DNA of 64,000 bases from CAYNWH01 sp964400885 (GCA_964400885.1 CAYNWH010000001.1:1-64000); one strand, 5' to 3'. Counted from the stretch's first letter, positions 47,849-58,739 are shown. Program-made: numbers and translations. The notes: a model not told the origin generated them from the sequence alone.

Positions 47849-49267
47849 ATGAAAAAAATCGATCTATTATTTGCAATAATTTTAATTCCCATTGATTTCT
47901 TAATGCTAATCTTGGCTGCTTTAAGCGCTTATTATCTTAGAGTCGGCAGTTTTGTCACGGAAATAAGACCAGTTATTTATGCCTTATCATTTGGTGAATA
48001 TTTCAGCTATACGCTTTTAATGGCATTAGCCATGCTTGTTATTTTTGCCATTGCCGGACTTTATGCTATCCAAACCGGCCGTAAATTTTCCCAAGAATTT
48101 GCCAAAATATTTCTAGCCTGTTCTACAGGCGTTTTAGCAATAATTGTTGCCATCTTTTTAAAACGTGAACTTTTTTCTTCTCGCTTTATTATTTTAGCTG
48201 CCTGGGGCTTTGCTGTTTTATATGTCACTATCGGCCGCGTTATTATTTATCAAATCCAAAAATCATTATTAAAAAGGGGTCTGGGCAGTAAAAGAATTAT
48301 TATTATTGGCAATGATAAAAATACTAATGCTCTGATTAAAACTTTAAAAAACAAACCGACTTTAGGCTATCAGATAGTGAAAAATTATCCTACCTTCAAT
48401 GAAGAAATTAAAAATGAAATTTTAAATTTACACAGACAAGAAAGAATTGATGAGATTATCCAGGCTGATCCTAATTTGGCCAAAGAAATCACTTTAAGTT
48501 TAATAGATTTTACAGAAGCCAACAATATTACATTCAAATTCTCAGCTGATATTTTTAAAACTAAAACCAGCCATTTAGGCATTGATACGCTGGCTGGTAT
48601 TCCTATTTTTGAAATTAAAAAAACAAAATTAGAGGGCTGGGGCAGAATTTACAAAAGAATTTTTGATACTATTATTTCTTTAATTTTTATAATTCTGATT
48701 TCGCCTATTATGTTAATAACTGCGATTGCCATCAAGCTTGATTCAAAAGGCCCTGTATTTTTTAGCCGTTTAGATGACGGTTCGCCAGTTAAAAGAATGG
48801 GCCAATATGGCAAACCTTTTCGCTACTTTAAATTCAGATCAATGATTGATAAATCTGATTCTTTAAGGTATTCCCAGGCACTGCAAGAATTAAATTTAAG
48901 AGAAGGCCCTTTAGTTAAAATTAAGAATGATCCCAGGATTACTCGGGTTGGCAAATTTATCCGCAAATATAGCATTGATGAACTGCCAGAATTATTATTG
49001 GTTTTGACAGGCAAAATGAGTCTGGTCGGTCCCAGACCACATTTACCAGAAGAAGTTGCTAAATATAAGGATTATCAAAAAAAGGTTCTTGATATTAAGC
49101 CGGGTATTACTGGCTTGGCCCAGGTTTCTGGCCGCTCTGATTTGGATTTTGATGAAGAAGTTAAATTAGATACTTACTATATTGAAAACTGGTCACTTGG
49201 CCTGGACATCCAAATTCTCTTAAAAACGCCGAAAGTAGTCCTATTCCCGAAACGAGAAGCACTATAA
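47849..49267 (+). CDS. Polyprenyl-phosphate sugar-1-phosphate transferase (WbaP/WcaJ-like)
   Basis: 472 residues. An N-terminal membrane domain of four to five helices (about 1-130) is followed by a CoA-binding-like cytosolic domain, a further helix (about 273-295), and the bacterial sugar transferase domain: KLDSKGPVFFSR, GKPFRYFKFRSM, IRKYSIDELPELLLVLTGKMSLVGPRP and KPGITGLAQVSGRSDL. It loads the first sugar phosphate onto undecaprenyl phosphate for a surface polysaccharide. The three glycosyltransferases downstream would extend it. No Shine-Dalgarno. Strong terminator at 49283-49322. Confidence 0.94.
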   Translation: MKKIDLLFAIILIPIDFLMLILAALSAYYLRVGSFVTEIRPVIYALSFGEYFSYTLLMALAMLVIFAIAGLYAIQTGRKFSQEFAKIFLACSTGVLAIIVAIFLKRELFSSRFIILAAWGFAVLYVTIGRVIIYQIQKSLLKRGLGSKRIIIIGNDKNTNALIKTLKNKPTLGYQIVKNYPTFNEEIKNEILNLHRQERIDEIIQADPNLAKEITLSLIDFTEANNITFKFSADIFKTKTSHLGIDTLAGIPIFEIKKTKLEGWGRIYKRIFDTIISLIFIILISPIMLITAIAIKLDSKGPVFFSRLDDGSPVKRMGQYGKPFRYFKFRSMIDKSDSLRYSQALQELNLREGPLVKIKNDPRITRVGKFIRKYSIDELPELLLVLTGKMSLVGPRPHLPEEVAKYKDYQKKVLDIKPGITGLAQVSGRSDLDFDEEVKLDTYYIENWSLGLDIQILLKTPKVVLFPKREAL

Positions 49268-49282
49268 AAACAATAATAATCT

Positions 49283-49322
49283 CAGCGCAAAAAAACAGCT
49301 TAATAAGCTGTTTTTTTGCGCT
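49283..49322 (+). terminator. Terminator of the sugar transferase
   Basis: Nineteen-bp stem AGCGCAAAAAAACAGCTTA / TAAGCTGTTTTTTTGCGCT with a 2-nt turn; perfect palindrome, bidirectional. Confidence 0.8.
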
Positions 49323-49350
49323 TGATTTTTCCTCTCAAATAAGCTAAAAT
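49322..49350 (+). promoter_or_regulatory. Promoter of the 154-aa gene
   Basis: TTGATT (49322-49327), 17-nt spacer ending AGC, TAAAAT (49345-49350). Confidence 0.6.
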
Positions 49351-49379
49351 ACGAATATATAATTTTTCATATAATTAAT

Positions 49380-49844
49380 ATGAATATAGAAAAATTAGAA
49401 GAAATCACACAGAAAATAGTACAAGAAGCGAAAGAATTAAAAAATAAACATACAAAAGAAAAAAATGCCCCTGTAAATTATGCCTGTATTTTCTCTCAAA
49501 GCCAAGAAGAATACGAGGAATTACTGAAAGTTATACAAAAAATAGGCAAGGCCATAAAAGAAACGCCATCTGGGTTTCTTTTCCATATTAAACCGATACA
49601 AACAGTTTCAGGCAATTTGAAATTATTAAAAATTCGTATTCCTGACCCTACTAGGCCAGAACGTGGTGATGCTGATTTCACAATTTCTAATTTCCCTGAG
49701 TTTGAAAAAAAATATTTATCGAAAAAAGGCTTTAAATTAATGCCAAAAGAAAATTTTTACATGATTGAGTTAATGGATCCAGAATTTAATATACGTGCAT
49801 ATTTTTCAAATCCACCATTAGATCAGCAACTAAATATATCCTAA
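49380..49844 (+). CDS. Hypothetical protein, 154 aa
   Basis: Alpha/beta protein. The N-terminal helix is EKLEEITQKIVQEAKELKNK, then YACIFSQSQEEYEELLKVIQKIG, and strands LKLLKIRIPDPTRPERGDADF and FYMIELMDPEFNIRAYF. No signal peptide. The arrangement of RGDADF and PEF motifs looks conserved, but I cannot name the family. No Shine-Dalgarno. It lies between the sugar transferase and the glycosyltransferases, though with its own promoter. Confidence 0.7.
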   Translation: MNIEKLEEITQKIVQEAKELKNKHTKEKNAPVNYACIFSQSQEEYEELLKVIQKIGKAIKETPSGFLFHIKPIQTVSGNLKLLKIRIPDPTRPERGDADFTISNFPEFEKKYLSKKGFKLMPKENFYMIELMDPEFNIRAYFSNPPLDQQLNIS

Positions 49845-49892
49845 AATATTAACATTCTTATATTCGTATTTCATTAGTAGATTCGTATCAAT

Positions 49893-50990
49893 ATGAAAGT
49901 CGCATTACTTCATGATTATTTAAATCAAGCCGGAGGCGCTGAACGAGTTCTGTTAGCTTTAGCAGAACTTTTTCCTGATGCACCAATTTATACCTTAATT
50001 CATGACAAGAAACGCTTAACCGGCTTTGAAGATAAAAACATTAAAACTTCATATTTGCAAAAAATGCCTTTTTCCAGTTCTCACATCCGCTGGTATTTAC
50101 CTTTAATGCCCTCAGCAGTAGAACAAATTGATTTAAACGAATATGACGTAGTTATTTCCTCAACTTCAGCTTTAATTAAAGGGGTAATCACTCATCCCAA
50201 GACTCTGCATCTTTGCTATTGCCATACCCCTACTCGCTATCTTTGGAGTGAAGCCCATCAATATCACAAAGAAATTAAAGAGGGTAAAATTGTTAGAAAC
50301 TTTTTACCTTACATTTTAAATAAACTTCGGCTTTGGGATCAAATTGCCGCACAAAGAGTTAATTATTTTATTGCCAATTCAAACTTCATTGCTCAAAGAA
50401 TTAAGAATTATTATAATCGGGAAAGCACTGTCATTTACCCGCCAGTTGATACGGAAAATTTTTATATTGCTGATCAATTGGGCGATTACTATCTAATAAT
50501 TTCCCGCCTTAAGCCTTATAAAAAAGTGGATTTAACCATTAAAGCTTTTAACAAGCTTAATATCCCTCTAAAAATTATTGGCATTGGCGAGGAGGAAAAC
50601 AGATTAAAGAAAATGGCCAAATCTAATATTGAATTTTTAGGCGCTGTCTCTGAAGAAGAAAAAAGAAAATATTTATCTAAATGCATAGCTTTAATTCATC
50701 CCCAAATAGAAGATTTCGGCATTACAGCGATTGAAGCCATGGCTGCTGGCCGGCCTGTCATTGCTTATGCAGATGGCGGCGCTTTAGAAACAGTCATTGA
50801 CGGCCAAACTGGAAAATTTTTTAATGAACAAAGCTGGGAAGCTTTAATTGATACTGTAATTAAATTTAAACCTCAAGAATTTGATTCTCAAAACATAAAA
50901 AATTATGCGGAAAGATTTAATTCCCGTAATTTTTACCAGCAAATGAAAAATTTTGTCGAAACCTCTTATCAAAACTTCAAAAAAGCATAA
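49893..50990 (+). CDS. Glycosyltransferase family 4
   Basis: 365 residues, GT-B fold. N-terminal acceptor domain starts MKVALLHDYLNQAGGAERVL. The family includes CYCHTPTRYLW, NSNFIAQRIKNYY, VIYPPVDTENF, and the donor-site motif EDFGITAIEAMAAGRPVIAY (E-x7-E). Likely adds a sugar to the polyprenyl-linked surface glycan. No Shine-Dalgarno. Members of the GT4 family are retaining enzymes; the sugar cannot be assigned. Confidence 0.94.
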   Translation: MKVALLHDYLNQAGGAERVLLALAELFPDAPIYTLIHDKKRLTGFEDKNIKTSYLQKMPFSSSHIRWYLPLMPSAVEQIDLNEYDVVISSTSALIKGVITHPKTLHLCYCHTPTRYLWSEAHQYHKEIKEGKIVRNFLPYILNKLRLWDQIAAQRVNYFIANSNFIAQRIKNYYNRESTVIYPPVDTENFYIADQLGDYYLIISRLKPYKKVDLTIKAFNKLNIPLKIIGIGEEENRLKKMAKSNIEFLGAVSEEEKRKYLSKCIALIHPQIEDFGITAIEAMAAGRPVIAYADGGALETVIDGQTGKFFNEQSWEALIDTVIKFKPQEFDSQNIKNYAERFNSRNFYQQMKNFVETSYQNFKKA

Positions 50991-51026
50991 TACTTAATAC
51001 TTACTACTTAATTCTTACTACTTAAT
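50991..51026. repeat. TTACTACTTAAT short tandem repeat
   Basis: Three degenerate copies of TACTTAATTCTTAC / TACTTAAT between two glycosyltransferase genes. Confidence 0.55.
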
Positions 51027-52169
51027 ATGCGAATCGGCATTGATATACGCTGCTTAATGCAGCCAAATTATTCTGGCGTAGCTGAATATACTTCTAATTT
51101 ATTAAAAAATTTATTTAACCTAGATAAAAATAATCAATATCTGCTCTTTTATAATGCCCGACAAAATGTAGAATATAATCTGCCGAAATTTAATTATCCT
51201 AATGTAAAATTTAAAGGCTTCAAATATCCTAATAAATTATTCAATCTAAGTTTGAAAGTTTTAAGATATCCAAAAATTGATAATTTATTAGAGCATACTG
51301 ATATTTTTTTTATACCTAATCTAAACTTCATTGCCCTTTCTAAAAAATGCCAAAAAATTATAACAATTCATGATTTATCTTATGAAATTTCTCCTCATTT
51401 TTTTTCACATAAAAGGCAATGGTGGCACAAAATCATAAATCCCCGCCAACTAATTGCTAATTGCGATAAAATCATTGCTGTTTCCCAAAATACAAAAAAT
51501 GACTTGATCAATTTATACAAAATACCAGATACTAAAATTAAAGTTATTAATTCGGGAATAGATCAGCAGCTTTATAAAAAAATAGAAAAAGATGATTATC
51601 ACTTTGCTGAAATAACAAAAAGATATCAATTGCCAAAGCAATTTATTTTTTTTCTGGGCACCTTAGAACCTCGTAAAAACGTGGAAAGTCTTATTGAAGC
51701 TTTTAATCAGCTTAAAAAACGACCGGAATTTAAAAATTTAGAATTAGTTTTGGCAGGAGAAAAAGGCTGGCATTACCAAAATATTTTTAAACTAATTGAA
51801 AAATCGCCATATAAGAAGCAAATTAAATATCTTGGTTATATTCCTAAAGCAGAAAAACCTTATTTGTATAATTTGGCAGAATTATTTATTTTTCCTTCTT
51901 ATTATGAAGGTTTTGGTTTGCCAGCTTTAGAAGCTCAAGCCTGCGGCACTCCTATTATTGCCAGCCTAAATTCTAGTTTTCCCGAAATTTTAGCTGATTC
52001 TGCTTTTTTAGTCGCGTCAGATAATTTAACTGAATTAAGTCAGGCTATTTCTCAGGTTTTAAGCCAGCCAGAACTAAAACAAAATTTAATCCATAAAGGT
52101 TTTGAAAATGCTAAACGTTTTTCCTGGGCTAAAACCGCTGAGCAAACTTTAAAACTTTTTACTTTATAA
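51027..52169 (+). CDS. Glycosyltransferase family 4
   Basis: 380 residues. N-terminus MRIGIDIRCLMQPNYSGVAEY; TIHDLSYEISPHFF, KIIAVSQNTKNDL, FFLGTLEPRKNVESLIEAF and donor motif YEGFGLPALEAQACGTPII. Same fold as its neighbours but a distinct paralogue. The next gene starts 2 nt after it, so translation is probably coupled. No Shine-Dalgarno. Confidence 0.94.
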   Translation: MRIGIDIRCLMQPNYSGVAEYTSNLLKNLFNLDKNNQYLLFYNARQNVEYNLPKFNYPNVKFKGFKYPNKLFNLSLKVLRYPKIDNLLEHTDIFFIPNLNFIALSKKCQKIITIHDLSYEISPHFFSHKRQWWHKIINPRQLIANCDKIIAVSQNTKNDLINLYKIPDTKIKVINSGIDQQLYKKIEKDDYHFAEITKRYQLPKQFIFFLGTLEPRKNVESLIEAFNQLKKRPEFKNLELVLAGEKGWHYQNIFKLIEKSPYKKQIKYLGYIPKAEKPYLYNLAELFIFPSYYEGFGLPALEAQACGTPIIASLNSSFPEILADSAFLVASDNLTELSQAISQVLSQPELKQNLIHKGFENAKRFSWAKTAEQTLKLFTL

Positions 52170-52171
52170 TT

Positions 52172-53302
52172 ATGTCCAAAATCGGCATTGATGCTCGCAT
52201 GTACGGCAAAGCTCAATCAGGGATTGGCACCTATATAAAAAAAATCACTGATTATATTTTTGAATTGGATAAAGAAAATGATTATTACCTTTTTTTATTA
52301 GAGCCCAATTATTCTCAATATCAGCCGCCTCATTCAAAAATTCACAAAATCAAAGTTAGTTCACCTTGGTATAGTTACCAAGAACAAACTAAATTTCTAG
52401 CTAAAATCAATCAATACAATTTAGATTTAATGCATTTCCCTCATTTTAATGCGCCCATTTTTTATCAAAGAAAAAGAATCCACACTATTCATGATATTAC
52501 GCCAAAATTCTTTCCTGGCCACAAACAAAAATCTTGGTGGCGCAAATTTGCCTATAATCTGACTATCAAAACTAGTTTAGCTCAAGCAGCTAAAATCATC
52601 ACCATTTCTAACTGGACAAAGAATGATTTGATAAAGCATTTTAAAATAAATCCTGATAAAATAGAGGCCTTTTATTTGGGAATTGAACCGCAATTCAAAA
52701 TTATTGAAAATTATGCTAAAATAAAAGAGTTAAAAGATAAATACGGGATAACCAAACCTTATCTCTTTTTTGTCAGTGTTTGGCGCAATCATAAAAATTT
52801 TGAAGGTCTGATTAAGGCTTTTACTCTCTTGAAAAAGAAATACAATTTGGATTACCAGCTAGTTTTAGCTGGCCAAGAAGATCCTTATTATCCGCAAATC
52901 AGGCAAGCAATCGAAAAATCAGAATATAGCAGTGAGATAATCAGCCCTGGTTTTGTGAGTAATAAGGAATTAGTCTTCCTTTATAATGGCGCGGAATTAT
53001 TTGTTATCCCTTCTTTTTATGAAGGTTTTGGCTTAATCGGCCTGGAAGCTATGGCTTGCGGCATTCCAGTTATCTCTTCAAATGCTACCAGCCTGCCAGA
53101 AATCCTTGGACCAGCCGCACTTTACTTTGATCCTCATAATACAATAGAAATGACTGAAACAATTTACAAAGTGCTGACTAACAAAGGATTAACAAACCAA
53201 TTGGTTGCCAAAGGATTTGAGCAAATTAAAAAATATTCCTGGCCGGAATGCGCTAAAAAAACCTTAAATCTATACCAAGAAATCTTAACTACTAATTTAT
53301 AA
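52172..53302 (+). CDS. Glycosyltransferase family 4
   Basis: 376 residues. MSKIGIDARMYGKAQSGIGTY, HTIHDITPKFFPGH, KIITISNWTKNDLI, FFVSVWRNHKNFEGLIKAF and YEGFGLIGLEAMACGIPVIS. Most similar to the preceding gene, suggesting an old tandem duplication. Third transferase of the surface-glycan cluster. No Shine-Dalgarno. Confidence 0.94.
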   Translation: MSKIGIDARMYGKAQSGIGTYIKKITDYIFELDKENDYYLFLLEPNYSQYQPPHSKIHKIKVSSPWYSYQEQTKFLAKINQYNLDLMHFPHFNAPIFYQRKRIHTIHDITPKFFPGHKQKSWWRKFAYNLTIKTSLAQAAKIITISNWTKNDLIKHFKINPDKIEAFYLGIEPQFKIIENYAKIKELKDKYGITKPYLFFVSVWRNHKNFEGLIKAFTLLKKKYNLDYQLVLAGQEDPYYPQIRQAIEKSEYSSEIISPGFVSNKELVFLYNGAELFVIPSFYEGFGLIGLEAMACGIPVISSNATSLPEILGPAALYFDPHNTIEMTETIYKVLTNKGLTNQLVAKGFEQIKKYSWPECAKKTLNLYQEILTTNL

Positions 53303-53355
53303 CCACTAATTGCTCAGCGTAATCTGCAAGACAAAATCAGTGGTTCAGTCCTCCC

Positions 53356-55974
53356 ATGCCAGCAAAAGCAAAAACAAAGAAAAAGAAACCGCAGAAAAAA
53401 TCGATTAAAAGGCGACGAAACACACCATCAAAACCTAAGGCTAAAAAAAATCTTCGCCCTAAAAAAGCTGCTAAAAAAACAGCCAAAATTTCAATTGGCA
53501 AAAACAAGAAGAAAAATCAAACAACTTCCAAGAAAAAAACAAGTTCTAAAAGGACTAAAAAAACTATAACATCTTTAATATTTTATAGCGCTGCACTTAA
53601 AAATGCTGCTTTAATAAAAAAACAAAACGCTAAAATATCTCCGCATCTTCTAGATCTGAAAAAAATTGAGGCCGAGAAAAAGATGGCTAAAACGAAAGAC
53701 AAAGAATGTTCTAATATTATTAGCCAGGAAATCTTCAATAAATTCAATAAAAAGAAAATCAATTTAAATAAAAATTTGCAAAATTTTACCGAAAAATTAG
53801 AATCTTCTTGGCAAGCAAGACCGAAATTTAAAATTAATCTGCCGCAAATTAATTTACCCAGAATTAAACTGCCGAAAATCTCTTGGCCGAAATTAAAATT
53901 GCCAAAATTTAAAGCTAAAGAGATAAAGCTGGGCAGTCTGATTATACCGCCTTATTGGCAAAAAACTATTTTAAGTTTTGCTGTTTTTTCATTGATTTTA
54001 ATCTTACCTTTTGGCTTATATGATTATTATCAAAAATTAGAGGGTAAAAAAAATGACATTTTAGAAAAAACTGCTCAAGCTCTTTGGCATTTAACCATCT
54101 CCCAAAAAGCCGCTTCAGCCGCTGATTTTTATTATACCCAATTTGAACTTCAACAGGCTGCGCAGAATTTCAATCAAGCTAAGACCGAACTGGAAGATAT
54201 TAATTTGTTAGTTAAAGGGGCAATAAACCTAATTCCCGATTATAAAAAACAATTTATTACAGCCCAAAAACTAGTTGAAATTGGTGAAAAACTTTCTAAA
54301 AGTGCAGCTATTTTAACATCAACGTTTGATCAGATTAATCAAAAAGTCAGCCTGGAAAATTTAAATTTAACCGACAAATTAATTACTATAAAGGATAATT
54401 TAAATTTAATCCTGCCTGATTTAGAAACTGCTAATGCTGACTTACAAAAAATCTATCCGGAAGAAATACCAATAGAATATCAAGATAAAATTAAACAATT
54501 GCAAATTGCCCTGCCCATTTTAGAAAAAAATGTCAGTAATTTTATTTCTTCCTCAGATATTATACTTTCTTTGCTGGGTAATGAAAGTAAAAAAAGATAT
54601 TTGGTGCTTTTTCAAAATAATAATGAATTAAGGCCGACTGGAGGTTTTATTGGCAGTTTTGCTTTGGTTGATATTGATAAAGGCAATATCAAAAAAATAA
54701 GCATCCCAGGTGGCGGGCCCTATGACCTTAAAGCCGGTTTAAAAGTCAGCATTGAATCGCCAGAACCTCTTCACATTATTAATCCCCGCTGGGAATTCCA
54801 AGATGCGAACTGGTTTGCTGATTTGCCGACTTCTGCTGACAAGCTAATCTGGTTTTATGGGAAAAGCGGCGGTCCAACCGTTGATGGCCTAATTTTGGTC
54901 AATGCTTCCTTTTTGGAAGATATCTTAAAAATCACAGGGCCGATTGAATTGCCAGAATATAATAAAGTAATCAGTTCTGAAAATTTTTTTCAAGAAGTGC
55001 AAAATAATGTAGAGTTAGAATATGATAAATCAGAAAATAAACCAAAACAAATTATTGCTGATCTAACGCCGAAACTTATTAACACGCTCCTGCACTCTGA
55101 TAAAAAGCAGTTTTCTGAAATTTTAGATTTAGTTATGAATTCCTTAAATGAAAAAGAGCTCCAGCTTTATTTTACTAATTTCACGCTGGAAAAAATGGTT
55201 TTGCAAAATAATTGGGGCGGACAATTAAAAAAGACCGATAAAGATTATCTTGATATTGTCAGTACAAATATTGCCGGAGAAAAAACTGATGCCAAAATAA
55301 AAGAAGATGCCCATCTGGATGTAGAGATTCAGGATGATGGCTCTATTATTAATACTCTTTCTATAACCAAAACTCATCAAGGACAAGCAGGTGAAAAATT
55401 TTATGGCGTACCAAATTTGGATTATTTAAGAATTTATGTGCCTAAAGGCAGCCAATTTTTAGATGCTCAAAATTTTGAACCAATGCCTAAAGAACTGTTC
55501 AATGTTTTAGACCCGGAAATCTACCAGAAAGATCCTCAAATTGCCATGATGGAGATGACAAAACAGGTTGATAGCCAAAGCCAGACTGAAATTTTTAATG
55601 AAAATGACAAAACAGTCTTTGCTAACTGGGTTAAAGTTGAGCCAGGCGAAACTAAAACAGTCACTATAAAATATAAATTACCTTTTCAGCTTAATCTTAA
55701 AAAAGAGAATAAAGATTTAAGTTATTTTGATCTTTTACGAAAGAGTTTTAATTTAACGGCCAACGATGACGAGGGTTTAGAAAAATATTCATTACTCTGG
55801 CAAAAACAATCAGGCAAAAATGATTTTCAAATACACCTAAAAATAAAATTTCCCCTAAGCTTAAATTATCAGTTTATTTATCCAGAAACTCTTAATAAAA
55901 ACAATAATATTTTCAGCATTGATAATGATTTAAATACTGATCAATTATTTGCTGTTATTTTTAGTCAATTTTAA
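53356..55974 (+). CDS. DUF4012-domain membrane-anchored protein
   Basis: 872 residues. The first 80 residues are very basic and Lys-rich, followed by a helical cytoplasmic region with a repeated PRIKLPKISWPKLKLPKFK-like segment (about 160-195). A transmembrane helix (about 201-223) leads to an extracellular part. The DUF4012 domain (about 411-640) is identified by KRYLVLFQNNNELRPTGGFIG and SIPGGGPYDLK. DUF4012 proteins are common next to polysaccharide genes, function unknown. No Shine-Dalgarno; the next gene starts 3 nt after its stop. Confidence 0.9.
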   Translation: MPAKAKTKKKKPQKKSIKRRRNTPSKPKAKKNLRPKKAAKKTAKISIGKNKKKNQTTSKKKTSSKRTKKTITSLIFYSAALKNAALIKKQNAKISPHLLDLKKIEAEKKMAKTKDKECSNIISQEIFNKFNKKKINLNKNLQNFTEKLESSWQARPKFKINLPQINLPRIKLPKISWPKLKLPKFKAKEIKLGSLIIPPYWQKTILSFAVFSLILILPFGLYDYYQKLEGKKNDILEKTAQALWHLTISQKAASAADFYYTQFELQQAAQNFNQAKTELEDINLLVKGAINLIPDYKKQFITAQKLVEIGEKLSKSAAILTSTFDQINQKVSLENLNLTDKLITIKDNLNLILPDLETANADLQKIYPEEIPIEYQDKIKQLQIALPILEKNVSNFISSSDIILSLLGNESKKRYLVLFQNNNELRPTGGFIGSFALVDIDKGNIKKISIPGGGPYDLKAGLKVSIESPEPLHIINPRWEFQDANWFADLPTSADKLIWFYGKSGGPTVDGLILVNASFLEDILKITGPIELPEYNKVISSENFFQEVQNNVELEYDKSENKPKQIIADLTPKLINTLLHSDKKQFSEILDLVMNSLNEKELQLYFTNFTLEKMVLQNNWGGQLKKTDKDYLDIVSTNIAGEKTDAKIKEDAHLDVEIQDDGSIINTLSITKTHQGQAGEKFYGVPNLDYLRIYVPKGSQFLDAQNFEPMPKELFNVLDPEIYQKDPQIAMMEMTKQVDSQSQTEIFNENDKTVFANWVKVEPGETKTVTIKYKLPFQLNLKKENKDLSYFDLLRKSFNLTANDDEGLEKYSLLWQKQSGKNDFQIHLKIKFPLSLNYQFIYPETLNKNNNIFSIDNDLNTDQLFAVIFSQF

Positions 55975-55977
55975 TAT

Positions 55978-57785
55978 ATGGTTAAGAAAATAAAAAACAA
56001 CAAGACCAAAAAAAACCTGGCAAAAACTAGTATGAATTTTAAAACTAATCAAAAAACAAAAACTGCCAGTATAGATAAAGAATTGAGAAAAATTTATCAG
56101 GATGAGAAAGGCAAAATACCGAAGATGACAGATTTTGAATTTAAAGAAAAAAACAGGGCATTGAGGTTTATCATCTATGCCATAATTGCCTTAGCAGTAT
56201 TATTTATTGTCTCTGTTTTGGGTTTTTTATTTTTTCAGCCAGCTCCTAAATTCACCGATAATAAAGTCAATCTTGAAATTAAAGCGCCCTTTACAGCTAA
56301 TTCCGGCGAAAATATAACTTATCAACTCAAATATACAAACTCGGAAGAAATTACCTTAACTCAAACCCAACTAAATGTTTACCTGCCTAATGGTTTTATT
56401 TTAGAAGATGAAAGCCAACCTTCATTAATAAAAAATGGCGATCAAGACCAGAAATCAAATGTTAAAACATGGGTGATTAATGACCTGGCAGCAAATCAAT
56501 CCGGAACCTTAGAATTAAAAGGCAGGTTAGTTGGCTCGCTAAATTCCAAACAAACCATTTCAGCGATCTTAAGCTACATACCAGCTAATTTCAGTTCAGA
56601 ATTTCAAAAAAATGTTTCCTTCACCACAGAGATCAATGGCAGCTTGCTTAGTTTTGAGACTGAATATCCTAATCAAGTAGCTAACCAGGAAGAAAATGAA
56701 TTTAATTTAAAAATTACTAATAATTCAAAAGACGTTAGTTTAGAAAATTTGCAATTAGAATTAAATTATCCGCCAAACTTTACCTTAACTGCCAGTCAAA
56801 TCATTGAACCAGGCCAGGAAAAAGGCCCATTTTCGCCAGAAGAGACAGAAGAAGATGTTACTCAAAAAATCTGGTCAATAGATAGTTTAGCTAATCAATC
56901 TACAATTCTGCTTAATTTTAAAGGTAAATTTGATGTTTCAGAAACATCCACAGAGCAGCTCAATCTTAAATTAAAATTAAAAGGGCCGACTGATGAATAT
57001 TTCAGTCAGCAAGAAAAAGATTTAGGAATTGAAGTAGTTAAAGGCGAACTTTTATCAAATTTAATAATTCAGGGGTCTAACCAAAACAAACCAGTCAATT
57101 TCGGAGACCAGCTAACTTATACTTTGAATATTCAAAACAAAAGCAAAAATACACTGGGTGACCTTAAAGTTAGAGCTGTACTTGATTCAATTTTTCTTGA
57201 CTGGTCAACTTTAAAAGATGATAATAATGGTTTGAAAGATAGCAATCAAATTTTATGGACCAAAGATCAAATCCCTGATTTAGCATTAATGCTACCTGAG
57301 GAAGAAGTGACAATAAATTTTCAAATCACTCTAAAAGACTTTTCTGATTCTAAAAAATATAAAGAAGAAGATTATCAGGTCAAAAGTTTTTTTGAAACTC
57401 AAATAAATAAAATTGATAATAAAGGGACAGAGCTAGTCAATGAAAGTAATACTTTAATTAACTTAATTAATACAAATTTAACACTCGATGCGGAAGGACG
57501 TTATTTTGATGATAATAACCAAACCGTGGGTTCTGGTCCTTTGCCGCCGATAGTCGGACAGAAAACAACTTACAAAATTTATTGGATTATCAATAATTCT
57601 CTACATGAAATAAAAGATATTGAAGTTAGAGCGAAATTGCCAGACTATATTAATTATGAAGACCAGGAAAATATTTCTACGGGCAATCTTTTTAAAAATC
57701 GAGATAATGAAATAGTCTGGCAAATTAGCCGCATTCCTACATCAATTACTGAAGCAAAAGCTGAATTTTCAATATCTTTAACGCC
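55978..57785 (+). CDS. Anchored surface protein with DUF11-like repeats (3' end in gap)
   Basis: 602 residues visible; C-terminus lost in the gap. A Lys-rich cytoplasmic tail (about 60 residues) and one transmembrane helix (about 62-86) precede an all-beta extracellular region. Repeated modules of about 120 residues share the pattern FTANSGENITYQLKYTN, then PNGFIL, VWIDNLA-type aromatic strand, and SGTLELKGRLVG; later QNKPVNFGDQLTYTLNIQNKS and VGQKTTYKIYWIINNS. This resembles DUF11/conserved-repeat surface proteins. Likely coupled with the DUF4012 gene. Confidence 0.85.
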
Positions 57786-57885
57786 NNNNNNNNNNNNNNN
57801 NNNNNNNNNNNNNNNNNNNNNNNNNNNNNNNNNNNNNNNNNNNNNNNNNNNNNNNNNNNNNNNNNNNNNNNNNNNNNNNNNNNNN
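57786..57885. other. Assembly gap of 100 N
   Basis: Exactly 100 N where two convergent genes are both cut off, so true distance and orientation of the join are unproven. Confidence 0.95.
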
Positions 57886-58739
57886 CCGCCATAATTCACT
57901 TCAAAGCCGCCAAAACCTTTTTTAAATCTAGTCACTCCAGGCCATTTGGTTTCATCAATGCCCCAAAAATCATAATATTTATAGCCAAGCTCTTTGGCTT
58001 TTTTTATTGTTTCCCATTGCAATAAATGCGGCGCCATTATATTTTTATTTTCGTCGCTAGAGCCACCATGCAGATAAGTTACAGTATCGCCATAAAATAA
58101 AACCATATTAGCACATAAAATCCTGCCAGCATATTCAGCTAAATAAAGCTTGGCATATGGCAATGTTGACATCATCTTTTGATAATAATCTTTGTTAAAA
58201 AGTTTTTTGCCTTTACGTTCAAAGGTATTAACCATTAACTCGTAAAAAACTCCTAAATCATTGAAATTACCTTCTTTTATCTTAACGCCTTTTTTTTCAG
58301 CTAAACGGATATTATATCGGGTTTTAGGATGCATTTCTGCTAATAATTCGTCTTCACTTTTAATCAAATCCAAAAGCAATGTCTGGCCTGGCTGGACATT
58401 ATTTGTTTTTTTAAAGCCGAATAAATCCAAATCTTGCTCTAGCACTAATTCTAGCCGCAAAAAACTGTTTTTTTCAACCTGGGCTAATTCCTTCAAGCGA
58501 TTAAAAATATCTTTATCTAATAAAAAATTAAGACGAGGCGCATATAAATAACTTTGTTCTAGGGGTAAATCCATTTTTATAACCAAAACATAATAACCAC
58601 CCAGAGCAAGGCGCCAAATTTTCCGGCCTAAACCTTTTTGAAATTCACCCCAACCCCAAGATTGTAAGAATTGAGCCTGTTTCTGCAGACTAATTTCATT
58701 TTCCCACTCTTCTTTATTTGTGATCTCTTTAAATTCCAT
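57886..58739 (-). CDS. FemAB-like peptidoglycan bridge transferase (3' end in gap)
   Basis: 284 residues visible; the C-terminus is in the gap. Two GNAT-like halves: FLQSWGWGEFQ with YVLVIKMDLPL at the start, and MHPKTRYNIRLAEKKGVKI as the FemAB hallmark. Later VTYLHGGSSDE, LLQWETIKKAKELGYKYYDFWGID and GVTRFKKGFGG. Such enzymes use aminoacyl-tRNA to extend the lipid II side chain. Starts 2 nt after the ruvA stop. No Shine-Dalgarno. Confidence 0.9.
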
